From contig NZ_JAKZLC010000001.1 of assembly GCF_022808815.1 (NCBI RefSeq), positions 186,001 to 250,000 of the forward strand: a stretch of DNA of 64,000 nucleotides, given 5' to 3'. Of the stretch, positions 26,025-34,947 are shown piece after piece (positions within the stretch are counted from its first letter, which is position 1; each line of letters starts with the position of its first letter). The notes beneath the pieces were generated by a model. The model saw nothing but the letters and a program-made list of their open reading frames with translations, searched no databases and was not told where the DNA came from. The translations under genes were made by a program, and so were the position numbers. The DNA is from Geothrix paludis (lineage in GTDB: Bacteria > Acidobacteriota > Holophagae > Holophagales > Holophagaceae).

Positions 26025-27304
26025 GGGACCTCCTCGCTCAGGGGCAGGTCCAGGGTAGCCAGCGTTCCGGCGCCCTCCCCGACCCGCGAGAGCGTCAGCC
26101 CCGCGGGATCGCCACACAATAGCTCGAGGCGGCGCTGCAGGTTCCGCAGTCCGCTGCCTTCCCCGTAGCCTTTGGGCTCCCGGCGGTTGATCTGATCCAG
26201 CCGGTCCTGGGGGAGGCCCAGCCCGTCATCCTCGACGCGGATGAGCAGCCGTCCACCCTCGCGCCTGGCCGTCACCGCCACTTGGCCGCCCTCCGGCCGG
26301 GGGCCGATCCCGTGCTTGATGGCGTTCTCCACCAGGACCTGGACGGAGAACACGGGCACCAGGACGCGGGACAGGGCCGGGTCCACCTCGATCCGGCTGG
26401 CGATCCGGGGGCCGAAGCGGGCCTTCTCGATGCCCAGGTAGAGCTCGACCGACTTCAGCTCTTCGGCCAGTGGAATCTGCTCCTCGCGGCGGTGCAGGGA
26501 CCTCCGCAGGAACTCCGAGAGATGCTTGACGATCTCCCGCGCCCGGTCGGGGCTGGTGCGGGTCAGGGCGCCGATGGTGGCCAGGGTGTTGAAGAGGAAG
26601 TGCGGGTTCACCTGGGCCCGGAGGGCCTGGAGTTCCGCCTGGACCTGGAGCGCCTGGGTGCGGGCGTCGGCCGTGGCCTTCTCCTGCTCCCGGTACACGT
26701 CCTTCACCACCAGGAGGAAGATGGCCACCGCGGTGGCGTTCGCCAGGAGGGTGGGCACGGCGATGGTCTTCTCGAGCTTCCAGGCCATGTCGAAGGGCTT
26801 GGACAAGGTCAGGATGCAGGCCTTCAGCACCAGCTCCCCCGCCACGCCCGTGAGGAAGGCCACGGGAACGGTGACCCGCCGATAGCCCAGCCCGGTCTGG
26901 ACCCAGCCACCCACGAGGCCCGCCAGCACGTTCGCCACGAGGGCGGCCAGGGCCGTGTAGCCGCCCATGCCATAGCGGACGAGGCCGCCCAAGATGCCGG
27001 ACCCGGCCCCCACCCAGGGCCCGCCGATCAGCCCGCCGGCGATGGGCCCGACGATGCGTGTGTTCGCGAGGGCCCCGTGGATGGGCAGCCCGAGGAAGTT
27101 GCCGAGGATCGAGAACAGGCCGAAGACCAGGATGAGCACCAGCGTGTCCAGGCGCCGGGAGCGGGTCCCCGTGAGGGCGCGGCGCACCGCGCTCAGGCGG
27201 GTCACGAAATACGCGCCCATGCCGTTGAGGGCCAGGTTGCGGAGGATGTCCCACAGCAGCTTGCCTTCGAACGGACCCCACGAGAAGTTCGTCCAATCCA
27301 TCAT
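26021..27304 (-). CDS. LytS-type sensor kinase with 5TM sensing domain
   Basis: The 427-residue protein has an N-terminal 5TM-5TMR_LYT membrane domain (about 20-205, with FSILGNFLGLPIHGAL, NTRIVGPIAGGLIGGPWVG and GGLVRYGMGGY). It is followed by a short coiled linker and a His_kinase domain with H235 in QVNPHFLFNT, then HATPase motifs (LVENAIKHG, EDDGLGLP, GSGLRNLQRRL). This domain family senses pyruvate in related systems. The start is uncertain: ATG 27304, ATG 27301 or an upstream TTG at 27340, none with a strong ribosome binding site. It lies between lrgAB and the DASS-glcDF genes. Confidence 0.93.
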   Translation of the reverse strand: MMDWTNFSWGPFEGKLLWDILRNLALNGMGAYFVTRLSAVRRALTGTRSRRLDTLVLILVFGLFSILGNFLGLPIHGALANTRIVGPIAGGLIGGPWVGAGSGILGGLVRYGMGGYTALAALVANVLAGLVGGWVQTGLGYRRVTVPVAFLTGVAGELVLKACILTLSKPFDMAWKLEKTIAVPTLLANATAVAIFLLVVKDVYREQEKATADARTQALQVQAELQALRAQVNPHFLFNTLATIGALTRTSPDRAREIVKHLSEFLRRSLHRREEQIPLAEELKSVELYLGIEKARFGPRIASRIEVDPALSRVLVPVFSVQVLVENAIKHGIGPRPEGGQVAVTARREGGRLLIRVEDDGLGLPQDRLDQINRREPKGYGEGSGLRNLQRRLELLCGDPAGLTLSRVGEGAGTLATLDLPLSEEVP

Positions 27305-27450
27305 CCACTCAAGTATCCACCGCCCTGCCGGCCCGACCAAGGGCGCGGGACGCCCTCAGTGGGATCTTCCTTCAGGGCTGCACCACCTCCATATCCACGA
27401 AGGGCGAGTGGGTGGGAAGGCCGCTCACGATGTGGGCCAGGGAAGCCTTG

Positions 27451-28143
27451 TCAATGCCGAAGCAGCAACCGCACCATCAGGGGGGCGAAAGTGGCGGTGG
27501 TGATGCCGGCCAGGGTCATGGCCAGGCCGGCCATGGAACCCTGGCGCTCGCCCTCCATGAATGCCATGGCCGTGCCCTGGCCGTGGGCGCCGGTGCCCAG
27601 GGCCAGCCCGCGGGCCACGGGGGCCTTGATCCCCGCCCAGGTCAGGAGGGTGCCGCCGAAGACGGATCCCAGGGTGCCGGTCGCCACGACGATGGCGGAT
27701 GCCAGGCCGGGGCTGCCCCCGTGGATCCTCGCGATTTCGACGGCAAAGGGGATGGTGACGCTTTTGGGCAGGAGGGAGAGAAGCACGTCTTTCGGCAGCC
27801 CCGCCGCCAGGGCGATCAGGCCGGCGGTCAGCATCGAGGCGAGGGCGCCGAGGCCCACGCCTGCGAAGATCTCCCGGCGATGGCGCCGGAGGAGGCTCCG
27901 CTGCCGGTAGAGGGGAACCGCAAGGCCCACCGTGGCGGGACCCAGCAGCCAGGTCATGATCCGCTGACCCGGGACGTAGGACTGGTAGGGGATCCTCAGG
28001 GCCAGCAAGGTGGCGATGACGAGGCCGGCGCCCAGCAGCACGATGTTCAGGAGGGGATGCCTGTACCGGAGGTACAGGGCCTTGGAGAGCAGGTAGGCGC
28101 CGACGGTCAGCAGGACGGAGAACAGGATCATCAGTCCGTGCAT
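27451..28143 (-). CDS. lrgB: LrgB/CidB-family membrane protein
   Basis: The 230-residue protein has about six to eight membrane segments and the LrgB signature LLPKSVTIPFAVEIARIHGG and LGTGAHGQGTAMAF. With LrgA it forms a complex first described as holin-like and later shown in Bacillus (PftAB) to be a pyruvate-specific facilitator. The chosen start overlaps lrgA by 13 nt; a second in-frame ATG at 28131 overlaps the lrgA stop (TGATG). The linked LytSR pair supports the pyruvate role. The 146 nt to the kinase gene hold no recognised feature. Confidence 0.92.
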   Translation of the reverse strand: MHGLMILFSVLLTVGAYLLSKALYLRYRHPLLNIVLLGAGLVIATLLALRIPYQSYVPGQRIMTWLLGPATVGLAVPLYRQRSLLRRHRREIFAGVGLGALASMLTAGLIALAAGLPKDVLLSLLPKSVTIPFAVEIARIHGGSPGLASAIVVATGTLGSVFGGTLLTWAGIKAPVARGLALGTGAHGQGTAMAFMEGERQGSMAGLAMTLAGITTATFAPLMVRLLLRH

Positions 28144-28499
28144 GATGCACCATCTTTCTCCAGCCACTGCGCGATGGCGCCGGCCCCGAGGAAGGTCAGG
28201 GCCGTGCTGAGGACGATGGCGAGCGCCAGGGCCAGCCCGTAGCGGTAGAAGACGCCGCCCCAGTTCATGAGGTCCACGGCCACAGGAATGAAGAAGAAGA
28301 CCAGGTGCCTCAGCAGGAAGTCCGCAGCCTCCTGGACGTGTTCCAGGCGCACCACCCCCAGGTTGAGCAGGAGGTAGAGCAGGATGATGCCGACCACGTT
28401 GCCGGGGACGGGCAGGTGAGCCAGACGGGCGACCTGATTGCCCAGGAGGTAGATCAGGGCCAGGAGGAGGAGCTGGCCCAGGATCTTCAGTTGCTTCAC
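28131..28499 (-). CDS. lrgA: LrgA/CidA-family holin-like protein
   Basis: The 122-residue protein has four membrane segments and the LrgA stretch PVPGNVVGIILLYLLLNLGVVRLEHVQEAADFLL with FFFIPVAVDLMNWGG. The start is GTG 28499, supported by GAGG five bases upstream. It is the first gene of the lrgA-lrgB-lytS-lytR-DASS-glcD-glcF series, all on the minus strand. Confidence 0.93.
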   Translation of the reverse strand: MKQLKILGQLLLLALIYLLGNQVARLAHLPVPGNVVGIILLYLLLNLGVVRLEHVQEAADFLLRHLVFFFIPVAVDLMNWGGVFYRYGLALALAIVLSTALTFLGAGAIAQWLEKDGASCTD

Positions 28500-28541
28500 G
28501 GCAGCCTCGAATGGAGCAGGGGCAGCCCCAGCTACAAGGCG

Positions 28542-28570
28542 ATTGTGAGCTGAAACGGCGGCTTGTCCAA
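28542..28570 (-). promoter_or_regulatory. Possible promoter for lrgAB
   Basis: On the minus strand TTGGAC (28565-28570) and CACAAT (28542-28547) are 17 bp apart, about 43 nt upstream of the lrgA start. The match to the consensus is only partial. Confidence 0.3.
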
Positions 28571-28593
28571 ACCAGGTGCCTCACCTACCAAGA

Positions 28594-28615
28594 AGCCCCC
28601 GGTCTCCCGGGGGCT
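28594..28615 (-). terminator. Terminator of the minus-strand porin gene
   Basis: AGCCCCCGG (28594-28602) pairs perfectly with CCGGGGGCT (28607-28615) around TCTC, about 20 nt past the porin stop. A TTCTTGG stretch follows on the minus strand. Confidence 0.75.
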
Positions 28616-28635
28616 CCCATACGTTCCGGCTCAGG

Positions 28636-29877
28636 TCAGAAGGCGACCAGGAGCGCCGCCACGACGGTGTTCCCGCCCTGCTCGCCGGTCTCGGTGCCGA
28701 AGGGCCGGAGGAAGTTCTTGCTGCGGGCGATGTAGTTGAGCTTGAAGTTGGCGGCCTTCGCCTTCTCGGGGATCCAGGCGTAGGTGTAGCCGACGGTGAC
28801 CTCGGTGTATTTGGGGCTGTAGTCGGTGCCGGTGGGCAGGCCGGTGGCCACGTTCGTGGTGTAGGGGTTGGTGGCCGTGTACCAGTCGTCCCCGCTGTTG
28901 AGGTTCATCAGGTCGTAGCGGGCCAGGATGCTGTGGGGACCGAAGGTGTAGCCGCCCGTCACGTAGTAGCCCGTGAACTTCTGGTCCAGGTGCTCGCGCT
29001 TCACCACAGGGGCGGTGGCGGCGAGGGTGGCGAAGCGGCGGCCGAGCAGACCGGTCATGTACTCCGCGGTGAAGGTCCAGGTGCCGTCCTGGTAGGCGTA
29101 GAAGGCGCCCAGGTTGGTGGTCTTGTCCTTGTTGTCGTAGATGGCGGTCTGGCTCGGCCAGAGGCCCCCGGGGTTCGCGGCGATGGAGGCGGGGGGATTC
29201 CCCTTGTCGGCCACGTCCGTACCGCCCTGGAGTGTGTAGGCGCCGAACTTGTGCGCCTGGCCGAGGCTGAAGTCCAGGCGCAGGACGAAGTCCTTCTGGG
29301 CGTTGGTGTCGTTGGCCTTGCCGGAGGCGGCATCGTTCATGCCGTTGAAGACGGCGGCGGTGACCTTGCCGGCGAAGCCCTTGGGATCGCCGTAGGAGAA
29401 ACCCAGGGCGAGGCCGCGGTCGCGCTTGTCGCCGAACATCCGGCCCAGCTGGCTGCGCTCTGCGAAGAGCAGTTCCGTGGAGCTGGTCACCCCCTCGTAG
29501 GTCTGGAGGTCCTTGAACTGGCCGGCCTTCACGTCGATGCCGGCCACGGGCTTCCAGACCACGAAGGCGTCCTGGAGGATGCTGGGGTTCGAGGTCCCCG
29601 TGGAGATGGAGGGATCGAACATCACCTCGTAATCCACGCCCTCGGCGATGTTGCCGGAGACCTTGATCTCGGTGCGGCGGATGGCGAACGTATTCTCCTT
29701 GAATTCGCTGCGGAGGTTGTAGTACCCGCCAGGAGCGGCACTGTTGTACCGGAGGTTGCTGTCCGTCATCTGCGTGTACCAGAGCTGGATGTCGCCGCCG
29801 ATCTTCGCCGTCTGGGCCGAGACGGGCAGGGTGGCCAGGGCGAGTGCCGCCAGGCTGAGGGTGCGCGTGCGCTTCAT
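28636..29877 (-). CDS. Outer-membrane porin of the phosphate-selective porin O/P type
   Basis: The 413-residue protein has a signal peptide (MKRTRTLSLAALALATLPVSAQ), a series of alternating amphipathic strands, and the terminal aromatic residue F needed for BAM recognition. IRRTEIKVSGNIAEGVDYEVMFDP and GDKRDRGLALGFSY are typical of the OprO/OprP-like family. The start has AGGAG upstream. It is a clear paralogue of the divergent porin at 30355-31617, sharing GDKRDRG, NSGDDWYTAT and SPKYTEVTVGY. The solute is unknown. Confidence 0.88.
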   Translation of the reverse strand: MKRTRTLSLAALALATLPVSAQTAKIGGDIQLWYTQMTDSNLRYNSAAPGGYYNLRSEFKENTFAIRRTEIKVSGNIAEGVDYEVMFDPSISTGTSNPSILQDAFVVWKPVAGIDVKAGQFKDLQTYEGVTSSTELLFAERSQLGRMFGDKRDRGLALGFSYGDPKGFAGKVTAAVFNGMNDAASGKANDTNAQKDFVLRLDFSLGQAHKFGAYTLQGGTDVADKGNPPASIAANPGGLWPSQTAIYDNKDKTTNLGAFYAYQDGTWTFTAEYMTGLLGRRFATLAATAPVVKREHLDQKFTGYYVTGGYTFGPHSILARYDLMNLNSGDDWYTATNPYTTNVATGLPTGTDYSPKYTEVTVGYTYAWIPEKAKAANFKLNYIARSKNFLRPFGTETGEQGGNTVVAALLVAF

Positions 29878-30354
29878 GGGGTCTCCTAGAGGCCGACAGG
29901 CCGATGGGAGAAAGGTTCCCGGCTCCCTGTGACATGCCCGCGAAGACCTTGGTCCGGTCTTGTGTCTGAGACGTGAATTCAGCCCAATGGCCGCCGGTCC
30001 CGATTTTCTACAGGGGGTGCAGGCTTATGGAAACCTGAATTTACCCAATCCACTCACGGTTCTTGACCAGTAAGAACCTGAGCCGATCAGTCCTTGCGAA
30101 AGGGCTGAAATCCCCTGCCAGTCCCGTGGCCCTCGAAGTGTCGCCACACCTTTGTGTCTATCATCACAACCATCGGAACTTTTGGTTCATTTTTGATAGA
30201 CGCAAGCGACTCCCCCGTTTAGCTTGAATCCGTTTGATCATCCCTCAGATTTTCCGCGACTGATGTCCCAGACATCTGGTGGTCTGACCTGATCCGTCCA
30301 CTCGTCACCTTCGTCCTTCAATCCCCCCAACCCTCCCTTATTAGGAGCCCACCC
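29878..30354. promoter_or_regulatory. Divergent porin promoter region with three inverted repeats
   Basis: This 477-bp region, richer in A+T than the flanking genes, must hold both porin promoters. Three inverted repeats stand out: GGTTCTT-N7-AAGAACC (30059-30079), GTCTATCA (30156-30163) opposite TGATAGAC (30194-30201), and GATGTC-CCA-GACATC (30262-30276). They look like operator sites for one or more regulators. No coding frame or clear -35/-10 pair was identified. Confidence 0.6.
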
Positions 30355-31617
30355 ATGAAGATCACCCGCCTTGCTGGCGTTGCCGCCCTTCTCGCCGCCG
30401 GGGTCACCCAGGCCCAGGCCCAGGACGTCAAGCTCACCGGCGTCCTCATCGAGTTCTGGCAGACCCAGATGCTGGACAGCAACCTGCGCAACAACGCGAC
30501 CGCCACGGCCGGTGCCTCGAAGTACTACGGCCTCGACTCCCGGTTCCAGGAGAACAACTTCGCCGTCAAGCGCGCCGAGATCTACCTGAACGGGAAGATC
30601 ACCGACGACGTGAGCTGGAACCTGATGTTCGATCCGAACAACAGCAACACCACCGCCGTTCCCAACAACGTGCTGCACGACGCGGTCATCACCTGGAACA
30701 TCGGCAGCGGGTTCAGCGTGAAGGCCGGCCAGTTCAAGATGCCCACGACCTATGAAGCCACCATGGTCGCCGCCACGAACATCCTGTTCTTCGAGCGGAA
30801 CCAGATCAACCGCGTGTTCGGCGACAAGCGCGACCGCGGCGTGTGGGGCATCTACAGCTGGGGCGACGCCAAGGGCTGGAACGGCAAGATCAACCTCGCC
30901 GTCTCCAACGGCACCACCGATGACGGCAGCGGCGGCAAGAACAACGAGAACACCGTGGCCGGCTCTGGCAACGCCCAGAAGGACTGGACCACCCGCCTCG
31001 AGTTCGCCTACGGCCCCGAGCACAAGTTCGGCGCCTACTACCGCGAGGGCGTGACGAACCTGAAGGACTCCACCTTCAACAACGCCTCCGCCTGGGTGAC
31101 CGCCGGCTATGTCAGCGCCGCCCAGATCAAGGACAACAAGGACAAGACGACCCTGATGGGCGCCTACTACGCCTTCGACAACGCCACCTGGCACGCCAGC
31201 GCCGAGGTCGCCACGGGCCTGCTGGGCCGCCGCTTCCCCACCCTCTTCGCGGCCGTCACGACCAATCCCCTCCGCGAGCACCTCGACCAGAAGTTCCAGG
31301 GCATCGCCGTGGATGGCGCCTACAAGATGGGCCGTCACTGGTTCACCGCCCGCTACGACATGATGAACTACAACTCGGGCGACGACTGGTACACCGCGAC
31401 CAGCCCCTACAAGCCCGCCGCCGGTGGCGACTACAGCCCCAAGTACACGGAAATCACCGTGGGCTACAACTTCCTGTTCAACCCGGCGAAGTACAGCGCG
31501 GGCAAGCTGAAGCTGGACTACGTCCACCGCAGCAAGAACTTCCTGGCCCCGGCCGCCGGCCAGACCGGCGAGCAGGGCGGCGACAGCCTCGTCGCTTCGC
31601 TCATGATCGGCTTCTGA
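30355..31617 (+). CDS. Outer-membrane porin of the phosphate-selective porin O/P type
   Basis: The 420-residue protein has a signal peptide (MKITRLAGVAALLAAGVTQAQAQ), an early strand with EFWQTQMLDSNLRNN, VKRAEIYLNGKITDDVSWNLMFDP, and terminal F. It is paralogous along its length to the minus-strand porin; shared blocks include GDKRDRG, DNKDKTT, GLLGRRF, REHLDQKF, NSGDDWYTAT and RSKNFL. AGGAG upstream supports the start. A strong terminator follows. The codon choice is strongly GC-ending, as in highly expressed genes. Confidence 0.88.
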   Translation: MKITRLAGVAALLAAGVTQAQAQDVKLTGVLIEFWQTQMLDSNLRNNATATAGASKYYGLDSRFQENNFAVKRAEIYLNGKITDDVSWNLMFDPNNSNTTAVPNNVLHDAVITWNIGSGFSVKAGQFKMPTTYEATMVAATNILFFERNQINRVFGDKRDRGVWGIYSWGDAKGWNGKINLAVSNGTTDDGSGGKNNENTVAGSGNAQKDWTTRLEFAYGPEHKFGAYYREGVTNLKDSTFNNASAWVTAGYVSAAQIKDNKDKTTLMGAYYAFDNATWHASAEVATGLLGRRFPTLFAAVTTNPLREHLDQKFQGIAVDGAYKMGRHWFTARYDMMNYNSGDDWYTATSPYKPAAGGDYSPKYTEITVGYNFLFNPAKYSAGKLKLDYVHRSKNFLAPAAGQTGEQGGDSLVASLMIGF

Positions 31618-31658
31618 TCAGAGCACGTTCTACCTAGCAGATCCTTCTCTCTGCACGG

Positions 31659-31703
31659 TCACGGAACTCACGGGTCACAACCCGCGGGTTCCGTGATTTT
31701 TTT
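31659..31703 (+). terminator. Rho-independent terminator after the plus-strand porin
   Basis: TCACGGAAC (31659-31667) pairs with GTTCCGTGA (31688-31696), with an inner CGGGT/ACCCG stem, followed directly by seven T (31697-31703). This is the strongest terminator in the window. Confidence 0.93.
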
Positions 31704-31766
31704 GGCCCTCGGCAGGTGTAGACTTCCCATACCTTCCAACCACATCTCTTTTGCATTGGAGCTGCC

Positions 31767-32912
31767 ATGCGAAAGCACCTCTTGGCCCTGGGCGCCGTTC
31801 TAGCCCTCTCTCCGTGTCTCATGGCGCAGAAGATCGGCGTCATCAACTCCATGAGCGGACCCGAGGCACCCATCGGGGAGCACATCACCAACGGCATCAA
31901 GCTCGCCGAAGAGGACCTCAAGAAGAAGGGCATCAACCTCCAGCTGGTGTGGGAAGACGACACGGGCAAGCCGCAGATCTCCATGAGCGCCATGGAGAAG
32001 CTCGCCACGCGCGACAACGTCGTGGGCGTGGTGGGCCCCTACACCTCGGCCTGCTCCAACGCCGTCGCCAAGCTGGCGGAGAAGTACCGTGTCCCTCTCC
32101 TGATCCCCGCCGCGGCCAAGGAGGAGATCACGCGCCAGGGCCTCAAGTACGTCTTCCGGATGAACGCCCCCGCGGACAAGTACGCCTCCAGCCTCATCGA
32201 TGCCGCCGCCGCCCTCGGCAAGCCGAAGTCCATCGCCTTCATCTACGAGAACACCGACTTCGGCACGTCCACGTCCAAGACGGCCAAGGAGTACGTGGCC
32301 AAGAAGGGCATGCAGGTCGTGGCCGACGAACCCTATCCCAAGGGCGCCGCGGACTACCGGTCCACCCTGGCCAAGGTGAAGTCGAAGAACCCGGACCTGG
32401 TGTTCATGGTGTCGTACGTGGCCGACGCCATCCTGCTCATGCGGCAGTCGAAGGAAGTGGGCCTCCAGCCCCAGGCTTTCCTGGGCGCTGGCGCGGGTTT
32501 CACCACGCCGGAGTTCGCCAAGGAGCGCGCGATCTCCGAGAACGTCATCTCCTGCACCCAGTGGACCGGCGACGTGAACTGGCCCGGCGCCAAGGAATTT
32601 GAAGCTCGCTTCAAGGCGAAGTTCGGCAAGGAGCCCACGTACCATGCCGCCTGCGCCTACGCCTCCATGATGATCATGGCGGAGACCGCCCGGAATGCGG
32701 GTGGCGACCGGACCAAGACGCAGCAAGGCCTGAAGGCCGGCAAGTGGAACGGTGTCATGGGCGAAGTCCAGTTCGCCGACTATGAGGGCTTCACCAACCA
32801 GAACAACCACCAGATGCTCGTGCAGCAGATCATCAACGGGAACTACGAGACGGTGCTGCCTGCCAAGTTCGCCACCAAGAAGCCGATCTTCCCCTTCCCG
32901 AAGTGGAAGTGA
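31767..32912 (+). CDS. livK: Branched-chain amino acid ABC transporter, substrate-binding protein
   Basis: The 381-residue periplasmic type I binding protein has a signal peptide (MRKHLLALGAVLALSPCLMAQ) and the LivJ/LivK motifs GVINSMSGPEAPIGEHITNGIKLA, GVVGPYTSACSNAVAKLAEKYRVPLL and FIYENTDFGTSTSKTAKEY. It delivers Leu/Ile/Val or another amino acid or short-chain compound to LivHM. GGAG five bases upstream supports the start. It leads livHMGF and is set off from livH by a hairpin. Confidence 0.93.
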   Translation: MRKHLLALGAVLALSPCLMAQKIGVINSMSGPEAPIGEHITNGIKLAEEDLKKKGINLQLVWEDDTGKPQISMSAMEKLATRDNVVGVVGPYTSACSNAVAKLAEKYRVPLLIPAAAKEEITRQGLKYVFRMNAPADKYASSLIDAAAALGKPKSIAFIYENTDFGTSTSKTAKEYVAKKGMQVVADEPYPKGAADYRSTLAKVKSKNPDLVFMVSYVADAILLMRQSKEVGLQPQAFLGAGAGFTTPEFAKERAISENVISCTQWTGDVNWPGAKEFEARFKAKFGKEPTYHAACAYASMMIMAETARNAGGDRTKTQQGLKAGKWNGVMGEVQFADYEGFTNQNNHQMLVQQIINGNYETVLPAKFATKKPIFPFPKWK

Positions 32913-32965
32913 TGCCGATTTGACCGGGGGTTCCGCGCTGCGCGCACACCCCCGGGCCCCCGCGT

Positions 32966-32990
32966 CCCAGTCCGGCAGAGCCGGACTGGG
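32966..32990 (+). terminator. Attenuator-like hairpin between livK and livH
   Basis: CCCAGTCCGGC (32966-32976) and GCCGGACTGGG (32980-32990) form a perfect 11-bp stem with a 3-nt loop. There is no T-run, so it may stabilise the livK message or reduce read-through, giving more binding protein than permease. Confidence 0.6.
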
Positions 32991-33017
32991 ACTTTCCCCC
33001 CGGAGCCCCGCGAATCC

Positions 33018-33887
33018 ATGGCTGTCTTCCTTCAATCTCTCATCAGCGGCGTCCTGATCGGTGGGGTATACGCGCTCATCGGCATCGGACTCACGCTCAT
33101 CTTCGGCGTGATGCGCGTCATCAACTTCGCCCACGGCGACATCATGATGGTGGGGATGTACCTCACCTACTTGCTGTTCACGCTGATGGGCGTGGACCCC
33201 TTCGTGTCGGTGCTCATCAGCTTCCCGCTGATGTTCTTCTTCGGGGGATTCCTCCAGAAGGTCTTCATCAACCGCGTGCTCAACGCCGTCGCCCAGAACC
33301 AGATCCTGCTGACCATCGGCTTGGGTCTCGTCATGAGCAACACGGTGATGCTGATCTTCACGTCGGACTACAAGATCCTCACCACCTCGTACTCCTCCTC
33401 CACCATCCAGGTGGGCGGCGGGGTGTCGATCTCCACCCCGCTGCTGGTCTCGTTCCTGATCACGGCCGTCATCACGGCGGCCCTGGGCTGGTTCCTCTTG
33501 AAGACGGACACGGGCCAGGCCATCCGGGCCACGGCCCAGGACCGGGACGCCGCCCAGCTGATGGGCATCAACGTCAGTCGCATGTCCGTCATCGCCTTTG
33601 GTCTCGGCGCGGCCCTGGCCGGGACGGCCGGCGCGCTGATCTCGCCGACCTACTACATCTTCCCGCAGGTGGGTGGCACCTTCACGCTGAAGGCCTTCGT
33701 CATCACGGTGCTCGGCGGCATGGGCAGCGTGGTGGGCGCCACGCTGGGCGGGATCCTCATCGGCATCACCGAATCCATGAGCGCGGTCTACATCTCCTCC
33801 GGATGGAAGGATGTGGTGGTCTTCGTGCTCTTCCTGCTCGTACTCCTTTTCAAGCCCTCGGGCCTGATGGGCAAGTCGCGGACCTGA
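33018..33887 (+). CDS. livH: Branched-chain amino acid ABC transporter, permease LivH
   Basis: The 289-residue inner-membrane permease has eight or so hydrophobic segments, the N-terminal GGVYALIGIGLTLIFGVMRVINFAHGD signature, the EAA-like loop RATAQDRDAAQLMGINVSRM, and VITVLGGMGSVVGATLGG. It pairs with LivM to form the channel. The start is 10 nt before no other gene; livM follows after 10 nt, in the same operon. Confidence 0.94.
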   Translation: MAVFLQSLISGVLIGGVYALIGIGLTLIFGVMRVINFAHGDIMMVGMYLTYLLFTLMGVDPFVSVLISFPLMFFFGGFLQKVFINRVLNAVAQNQILLTIGLGLVMSNTVMLIFTSDYKILTTSYSSSTIQVGGGVSISTPLLVSFLITAVITAALGWFLLKTDTGQAIRATAQDRDAAQLMGINVSRMSVIAFGLGAALAGTAGALISPTYYIFPQVGGTFTLKAFVITVLGGMGSVVGATLGGILIGITESMSAVYISSGWKDVVVFVLFLLVLLFKPSGLMGKSRT

Positions 33888-33897
33888 GGAGGACGAC

Positions 33898-34947
33898 ATG
33901 AACAAGCGCATGCTCAAGGCCGCGATCGGCCTCATCGTACTGGCAGGCCTCCTGGTCGTTCCGCGTTTCGTGGAGAGCCCGTACGCGCTGCACATGATGA
34001 TCCTGCTGTTCCTCAGCGTGTCCCAGGGCCAGAGCTGGAACATCCTCGGGGGCTACGCGGGCCAGTATTCCGTCGGCCACGCCGCCTATTTCGGCGTGGG
34101 CGCCTACACCACCATGATGCTCATGTATTCCAAGCAGGTGGCGCCCTGGGTCGGTGTCTGGGCCGGCGTGGCGGCGGTGATCGCCGTGGCCCTCGTGATC
34201 GGCAGCATCTGCTTCAGGCTGCGCGGCCCGTACTTCGTGCTGGCCTCCATCGCGGTGGCCGAAATCATGCGGCTGTCCGCCATTAACCTCACCACGCTCA
34301 CCAACGGCGCCGAGGGCATCCTGGTCACTGAGATCCCCGCCTTCAAGATCGGCGAGCGGGTGGTGACGGACTTCCTCACGAAGGTGCCCTTCTACTACAT
34401 CGGCCTCTTCCTGGCCCTGCTGACCCTTGCCATCGCCTACTGGGTGCAGCACTCCAAGCTGGGCTACTACTTCCAGGCCATCCGGGAGGACCAGGATGCC
34501 GCCCACTCCCTGGGCATCCACATCTCGGTCTACAAGAACATCGGGCTGGTCATCTCGGCGGTGCTGACGTCGCTGGCCGGGAGCTTCTACGGCATCTACG
34601 TCGGATTCGTCGACCCCCCCACGGTGCTCGGGCTGGATGTTTCCGTCCAGATCATGCTGATCTGCATCATCGGCGGCATGGGCACCATCTGGGGCCCGGT
34701 GCTCGGTTCCCTGCTGCTCGTGCCCCTCTCCGAGGCCCTCCGCAGCAACATGATCACCGAGGGGCTCGTGAAGATCGGCCTCGTGAGCGCGGACTCGAAG
34801 GTGGGGCTCTTCCTCAAGGAGAACCTCGCCCACGCCCACGTCCTCATCTACGGCATCCTCGTGGTGCTGGTGATCCTCTTCATGCCGGACGGCCTCATGG
34901 GCTTCGTCAAGAAACTGGCTTCGCGCCGGAAGCGGGAGGCGGCCTGA
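33898..34947 (+). CDS. livM: Branched-chain amino acid ABC transporter, permease LivM
   Basis: The 349-residue second permease has GGYAGQYSVGHAAYFGVGAYT, LRGPYFVLASIAVAEIMRL, the EAA-like loop FQAIREDQDAAHSLGI, and IGGMGTIWGPVLGSLLLVPL. These are hallmark LivM features. Its stop overlaps the livG start by one base (TGATG), which indicates coupled translation. GAGGAGG upstream supports the start. Confidence 0.94.
   Translation: MNKRMLKAAIGLIVLAGLLVVPRFVESPYALHMMILLFLSVSQGQSWNILGGYAGQYSVGHAAYFGVGAYTTMMLMYSKQVAPWVGVWAGVAAVIAVALVIGSICFRLRGPYFVLASIAVAEIMRLSAINLTTLTNGAEGILVTEIPAFKIGERVVTDFLTKVPFYYIGLFLALLTLAIAYWVQHSKLGYYFQAIREDQDAAHSLGIHISVYKNIGLVISAVLTSLAGSFYGIYVGFVDPPTVLGLDVSVQIMLICIIGGMGTIWGPVLGSLLLVPLSEALRSNMITEGLVKIGLVSADSKVGLFLKENLAHAHVLIYGILVVLVILFMPDGLMGFVKKLASRRKREAA

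Noticed and set aside
27305-27450. Short minus-strand reading with HIVSGLPTHSPFVDMEV between lrgB and the kinase gene
   Set aside because: It looks protein-like but lacks a start codon with a ribosome binding site and is under 35 codons; may be chance or a trace of a lost gene.
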